A stretch of DNA of 7,793 bases from DAIDJM01 sp964250215. GTDB lineage: Bacteria; Pseudomonadota; Alphaproteobacteria; Acetobacterales; Acetobacteraceae. This document shows, piece after piece, positions 5,382-7,793 of the stretch. The stretch is taken from assembly GCA_964250215.1 (NCBI GenBank), contig CAXUEX010000131.1, forward strand, positions 1-7,793. The letters run 5' to 3'. Within the stretch, counting starts at the first letter, position 1. Every line of letters starts with the position of its first letter. Below the pieces are notes generated by a model that saw nothing but the letters and a program-made list of their open reading frames with translations, ran no database searches and was not told the DNA's origin. The position numbers were made by a program, and so were the translations under genes.

Positions 5382-6263
5382 TCAGAACGGCCGCGCCGCC
5401 GTATCGGCCGAGGCGATCGGTGCCCGGCCCGGCGCTTCGGGCGGGGTGATGCCACCCATGCCGTAATCGAAGATGCGCACGATCTCCAGCCGATCGAGAT
5501 TGGCTGCGGGATCCAACTCCACGGCGCCGCCCGACGCATAATGCACGGTGCCCACGGGCAGCCCGGCGGGAAAGGCTTGCGCATCGGCGCTGGTGACGAC
5601 GCGCTCGCCCTCGGCCGGGCGCATGCCGTCAGGCAGATAGAGCAGCCGCGGATAGGGCGTGTTCTGGCCCACCAGCATGGCTCGCGCGCGGCTGCCCTGA
5701 AGCGTGACGGGAATGCGGCTGTTCATGTCGGTGATCAGCAGCACCCGGGCGCTGCGCACCCCCACCTCGGTGACACGGCCGACGAGCCCGCTGCCATCGA
5801 GCGCGATCTCGCCGCGCGTGAGGGCATGATTGGGCGCCATGGCCAGCAGCACCGAGCGCGCATAGACGCCGCCCGCATCGGCCACCACGCGCGCGGTGAC
5901 GAACGACAGCGCGGGATCCGGAACCCAATGCAGATTGGCTTTCAGCTCCGCGTTTTCGGCATCCAGCGCCATGGCCACGTCATACCAGTGGCGCAGCCGC
6001 GCATTCTCCTGCCGAAGCTGGGTGTTTTCGGCGCGCATCGCCCAGGCATCGTGCGCGAAAGCGGCGGCATCGCGCACCGCCGTGAATGGTCGTTCCAGCA
6101 TCGCATAGAGCGGCGCCAAGCCATCCGAAAGTGCGATGCGGGCCCGCTCCGGCAGCGCGGGCGCGGCGCGGCCCAGGAGCAGCAGGCCGAGGGACGCCAC
6201 GATGAGAACGGGCAGCATCAGCCGCGCCAAAGCCTGCCGGGACTGGATCGAAAGGCGGATCAT
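5382..6263 (-). CDS. mreC: Rod shape-determining protein MreC
   Basis: Bitopic inner-membrane protein whose periplasmic part binds and activates PBP2-RodA and links it to MreB filaments. 293 residues: basic N-terminus, one membrane helix (about 13-31), an alpha-helical coiled-coil segment rich in Glu/Gln/Leu (about 72-110), then the two beta-barrel halves with the conserved ALDGSGLVGRVTEVG (154-168), the RVLLITDMNSRIPV strand (173-186) and TSADAQAFPAGLPVG (224-238). The C-terminal extension (about 270-293) is Pro/Ala-rich and probably disordered. ATG 6263 is chosen because a purine-rich AGGGGGAAG immediately precedes it. The gene starts 70 bases after the mreB stop and abuts mreD. Confidence 0.95.
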   Translation of the reverse strand: MIRLSIQSRQALARLMLPVLIVASLGLLLLGRAAPALPERARIALSDGLAPLYAMLERPFTAVRDAAAFAHDAWAMRAENTQLRQENARLRHWYDVAMALDAENAELKANLHWVPDPALSFVTARVVADAGGVYARSVLLAMAPNHALTRGEIALDGSGLVGRVTEVGVRSARVLLITDMNSRIPVTLQGSRARAMLVGQNTPYPRLLYLPDGMRPAEGERVVTSADAQAFPAGLPVGTVHYASGGAVELDPAANLDRLEIVRIFDYGMGGITPPEAPGRAPIASADTAARPF

Positions 6264-6333
6264 CTTCCCCCTGGCGTTGGGGTGGCGCGGCCTGGTTGGG
6301 CAGCCGGGCGCTTATACCCGCAGGCTTCAATCT

Positions 6334-7377
6334 TTAATACATCGTCGTGAGCACGTTACGCAGCCGCTTCAGCTCCTCCAGCGCGCGGCCGGTGCCCAGC
6401 ACCACGCAGGAAAGCGCGTCCTCCGCCACCACCACCGGCAGCCCCGTGGCATCGCGCAGCACTTCATCGAGCCGGTTGAGCAGCGCGCCGCCGCCGGTGA
6501 GCACGATGCCCTTGTCGCAGATGTCGGATGCGAGTTCCGGCGGCGTATTCTCGAGCGCGATCTTCACGGCTTCGACGATCTGCGTCACCGGCTCGCTGAG
6601 GCTTTCGGAAATCTGCGCCTGGCTCACGACGATTTCGCGCGGCACGCCGTTGATCAGGTCGCGGCCGCGGACTTCCTTCAGCCGCCCGTGCTCGCCGCCG
6701 TCGGGTGGGCGGGCGGTGCCGACCTCGATCTTGATGCGCTCCGCGGAGCCTTCGCCGATCAGCAGATTATGCTGGCGGCGGATGTAGTTGATGATCGCCT
6801 CGTCCATCTTGTCGCCGCCGACGCGGACCGAGCGGGAATAGACGATGCCGCCGAGGGAGATGACGGCGACTTCCGTGGTGCCGCCGCCGACATCGACGAT
6901 CATGGAGCCGGAGGGCTCGGTGACGGGGAGGCCGGCGCCGATGGCGGCGGCCATGGGTTCCTCGATGAGCAGGACGCGGCGGGCGCCGGCGGATTCGGCG
7001 CTTTCCTGGATGGCGCGGCGCTCGACGGCGGTGGAGCCGGAGGGGACGCAGACGATGATGATGGGGGAGGCGAAGCGGCGGCGGTTATGCACCTTGCGGA
7101 TGAAGTGCTTGATCATCTCCTCGGCGACTTCGAAATCGGCGATGACGCCGTCGCGCATCGGGCGGATGGCGGAGATGTTGCCGGGGGTGCGGCCGAGCAT
7201 CTGCTTGGCCTCCTCGCCGACCGCCAGCACCTGTTTGCGGCCGCGCACATCGGCGATGGCGACGACGCTGGGCTCGGCGAGCACGATCCCGCGGCCTTTG
7301 ACATAGACCAGCGTGTTGGCGGTGCCGAGGTCGATGGCCATGTCGGCGGACATCAGGCCCAGCAAGCGGGACAGCAT
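6334..7377 (-). CDS. mreB: Rod shape-determining protein MreB, bacterial actin
   Basis: ATP-binding actin homologue that forms membrane-associated filaments and directs the elongation machinery. 347 residues, matching the family's usual size (E. coli 347). Motifs: phosphate-1 loop DLGTANT (16-22), the LIEEPMAAAIGAGLPV segment (137-152), phosphate-2 loop DVGGGTTE (162-169) and the adenosine-binding TGGGALL (294-300). The short hydrophobic N-terminus (MLSRLLGL) could serve as a membrane-binding amphipathic segment. ATG 7377 has an AAAGG about ten bases upstream and gives the expected full-length protein. First gene of the leftward mreBCD cluster, divergent from the lipoprotein gene across 230 bases. 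Confidence 0.98.
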   Translation of the reverse strand: MLSRLLGLMSADMAIDLGTANTLVYVKGRGIVLAEPSVVAIADVRGRKQVLAVGEEAKQMLGRTPGNISAIRPMRDGVIADFEVAEEMIKHFIRKVHNRRRFASPIIIVCVPSGSTAVERRAIQESAESAGARRVLLIEEPMAAAIGAGLPVTEPSGSMIVDVGGGTTEVAVISLGGIVYSRSVRVGGDKMDEAIINYIRRQHNLLIGEGSAERIKIEVGTARPPDGGEHGRLKEVRGRDLINGVPREIVVSQAQISESLSEPVTQIVEAVKIALENTPPELASDICDKGIVLTGGGALLNRLDEVLRDATGLPVVVAEDALSCVVLGTGRALEELKRLRNVLTTMY

Positions 7378-7412
7378 TCGGAAGCGACCTTTCGGCCCGG
7401 GGCGGGGCGGTG

Positions 7413-7429
7413 AGCTAAGGGTGTGCCAG
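7413..7429 (-). promoter_or_regulatory. Sigma-54-like -24/-12 sequence upstream of mreB
   Basis: The minus strand reads CTGGCACACCCTTAGCT. Against the sigma-54 consensus YTGGCACGRNNNTTGCW the GG and GC doublets have the required spacing, and only three constrained positions differ. It would start transcription about 25 bases before the mreB ATG. mreB is normally driven by the housekeeping sigma factor, and a match like this can arise by chance. Confidence 0.2.
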
Positions 7430-7454
7430 GCGGGGTGCGAGATTGGGGAGCCAG

Positions 7455-7483
7455 GGCTTAGCGGCCCGGTCCCGGGCGGGCAA
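7455..7483 (-). promoter_or_regulatory. Weak housekeeping-type promoter candidate for mreB
   Basis: On the minus strand TTGCCC (7483-7478) and TAAGCC (7460-7455) are separated by 17 bases. The -35 element is fair and the -10 element poor. The spacer is a CG-rich palindrome (GCCCGG-TC-CCGGGC on the plus strand). Listed because mreB must have a promoter in this interval and nothing better is visible. Confidence 0.15.
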
Positions 7484-7499
7484 GCTGCGTGGGGACGGG

Positions 7500-7517
7500 C
7501 CTCGCGTTTTCGCGAGG
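7500..7517. repeat. Perfect hairpin in the mreB/lipoprotein divergent region
   Basis: CCTCGCG-TTTT-CGCGAGG is a 7-bp perfect stem with a four-base loop, midway between the divergent start codons. It lacks a following T-run on the plus strand and an adjacent one on the minus strand, so it is not a standard terminator. It could be an operator or a leader-RNA structure. Confidence 0.4.
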
Positions 7518-7557
7518 AACCCTGGCGCAGCAGGAACTTTTACGTTTTGCAACGCCT

Positions 7558-7576
7558 CTCGCGCGGCCGGCGCGAG
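7558..7576. repeat. Perfect inverted repeat in the leader of the lipoprotein gene
   Basis: CTCGCGC-GGCCG-GCGCGAG has 7-bp arms and a 5-base centre, ending 31 bases before the ATG at 7608. It would form a stable hairpin in the 5' leader or a dyad operator. GC-rich DNA yields such dyads often, so function is uncertain. Confidence 0.35.
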
Positions 7577-7595
7577 CGATCCACATAGGCCTACG

Positions 7596-7600
7596 AGGAG
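7596..7600 (+). promoter_or_regulatory. Ribosome binding site of the lipoprotein gene
   Basis: AGGAG is followed by seven bases (AAAGTCG) and then ATG 7608. This consensus site at ideal spacing fixes the start of the gene that runs off the right edge. Confidence 0.8.
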
Positions 7601-7607
7601 AAAGTCG

Positions 7608-7793
7608 ATGATTCGCAAGCTGTTTCTGTGCATTACGTTGGGGGCGGCGGGTGCGGGCCTGGCCGGTTGCGGCGATACGCCCGGGCAGCGCGCGGTTTCC
7701 GGCGGGCTGATCGGCGCCGGCGGTGGCGCGGCACTCGGGGCGGCGGCTGGCGGCAACGCCGGCACCGGTGCATTGATCGGTGGCGCCGTGGGT
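7608..7793 (+). CDS. Small glycine-zipper lipoprotein, N-terminal 62 codons (3' end outside window)
   Basis: Probable secreted lipoprotein of the glycine-zipper type. The N-terminus MIRKLFLC is basic then hydrophobic, and the signal peptide ends in the lipobox LAGC with the lipidated Cys at residue 21. The mature part begins GDTPGQRAVSGG and continues as Gly/Ala-rich repeats (GLIGAGGGAALGAAAGG, GALIGGAVG) spaced as in glycine-zipper membrane-associated segments. Such proteins sit in the outer membrane or periplasm; a precise role is unknown. The frame is open to the last base, so length and C-terminus cannot be judged. The start is secured by a strong ribosome binding site. Divergent from mreB, with possible shared regulation in the 230-base gap. 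Confidence 0.88.
   Translation, partial: MIRKLFLCITLGAAGAGLAGCGDTPGQRAVSGGLIGAGGGAALGAAAGGNAGTGALIGGAVG

Noticed and set aside
5337..6350. A 337-codon open frame on the plus strand
   Set aside because: Antisense to mreC, with His/Arg/Gln-rich composition and no domain.
6136..7413. A 425-codon open frame on the plus strand rich in Asp, Gly and Ala
   Set aside because: It is the antisense of mreB; its repetitive composition is a codon-shadow effect.
7516..7557. General-stress (EcfG-type) promoter suggested by two GGAAC motifs
   Set aside because: No GTT-type -10 element occurs at 16-17 bases from either GGAAC.
1..7793. tRNA, rRNA, CRISPR array, IS element or integrase
   Set aside because: I looked for cloverleaf arms, spaced repeats and transposase/integrase motifs and saw none that could be supported.

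Overview
The window looks like chromosomal DNA from a GC-rich alphaproteobacterium, most likely of the acetic-acid-bacteria/Rhodospirillales group. The grounds are the very high G+C with strongly GC-ending codons, the style of the MreB/MreC/MreD/PBP2 proteins, and the family resemblance of the small glycine-zipper lipoprotein. The taxon is an inference from style, not a database result.

Layout from left to right. (1) The 3' two-thirds of moaA (molybdenum cofactor synthesis) reads rightward from the left edge to 607. (2) Convergent to it, a class I SAM-dependent methyltransferase gene reads leftward (1817 to 681); its last ~22 codons look out of frame. (3) A gap of about 170 bases (1818-1991) holds a perfect 15-bp inverted repeat (1844-1895) and an imperfect stem-loop (1912-1955). 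(4) The leftward cell-shape cluster follows in transcription order mreB (7377-6334), mreC (6263-5382), mreD (5381-4836), then two foreign-looking small genes, then mrdA/PBP2 (3854-1992). (5) To the right of mreB, a 230-base divergent intergenic region leads into a rightward gene for a small glycine-zipper lipoprotein, cut by the right edge.

MreB (actin-like filament), MreC and MreD (inner-membrane/periplasmic linkers) and PBP2 (transpeptidase) form the Rod system that elongates the side wall. rodA, the glycosyltransferase partner usually next to mrdA, is absent from the place where it would be expected.

The most interesting part is the interruption of this otherwise compact operon between mreD and mrdA. 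About 0.9 kb of clearly lower G+C (50-55% in four hand-counted 60-base blocks, against 77% in one block of mrdA) carries a 58-codon gene with a strong ribosome binding site. Eighteen bases later comes a 202-codon gene whose product has the hallmarks of an ADP-ribosyltransferase (PARP-like) fold: an early Tyr-His-Gly, a Gly-x-Gly-Ile-Tyr-Phe block and a late His-Thr-Gln strand. I read this as a horizontally acquired two-gene cassette, plausibly a toxin/antitoxin or phage-defence pair, lodged in an essential operon. The function is inference.
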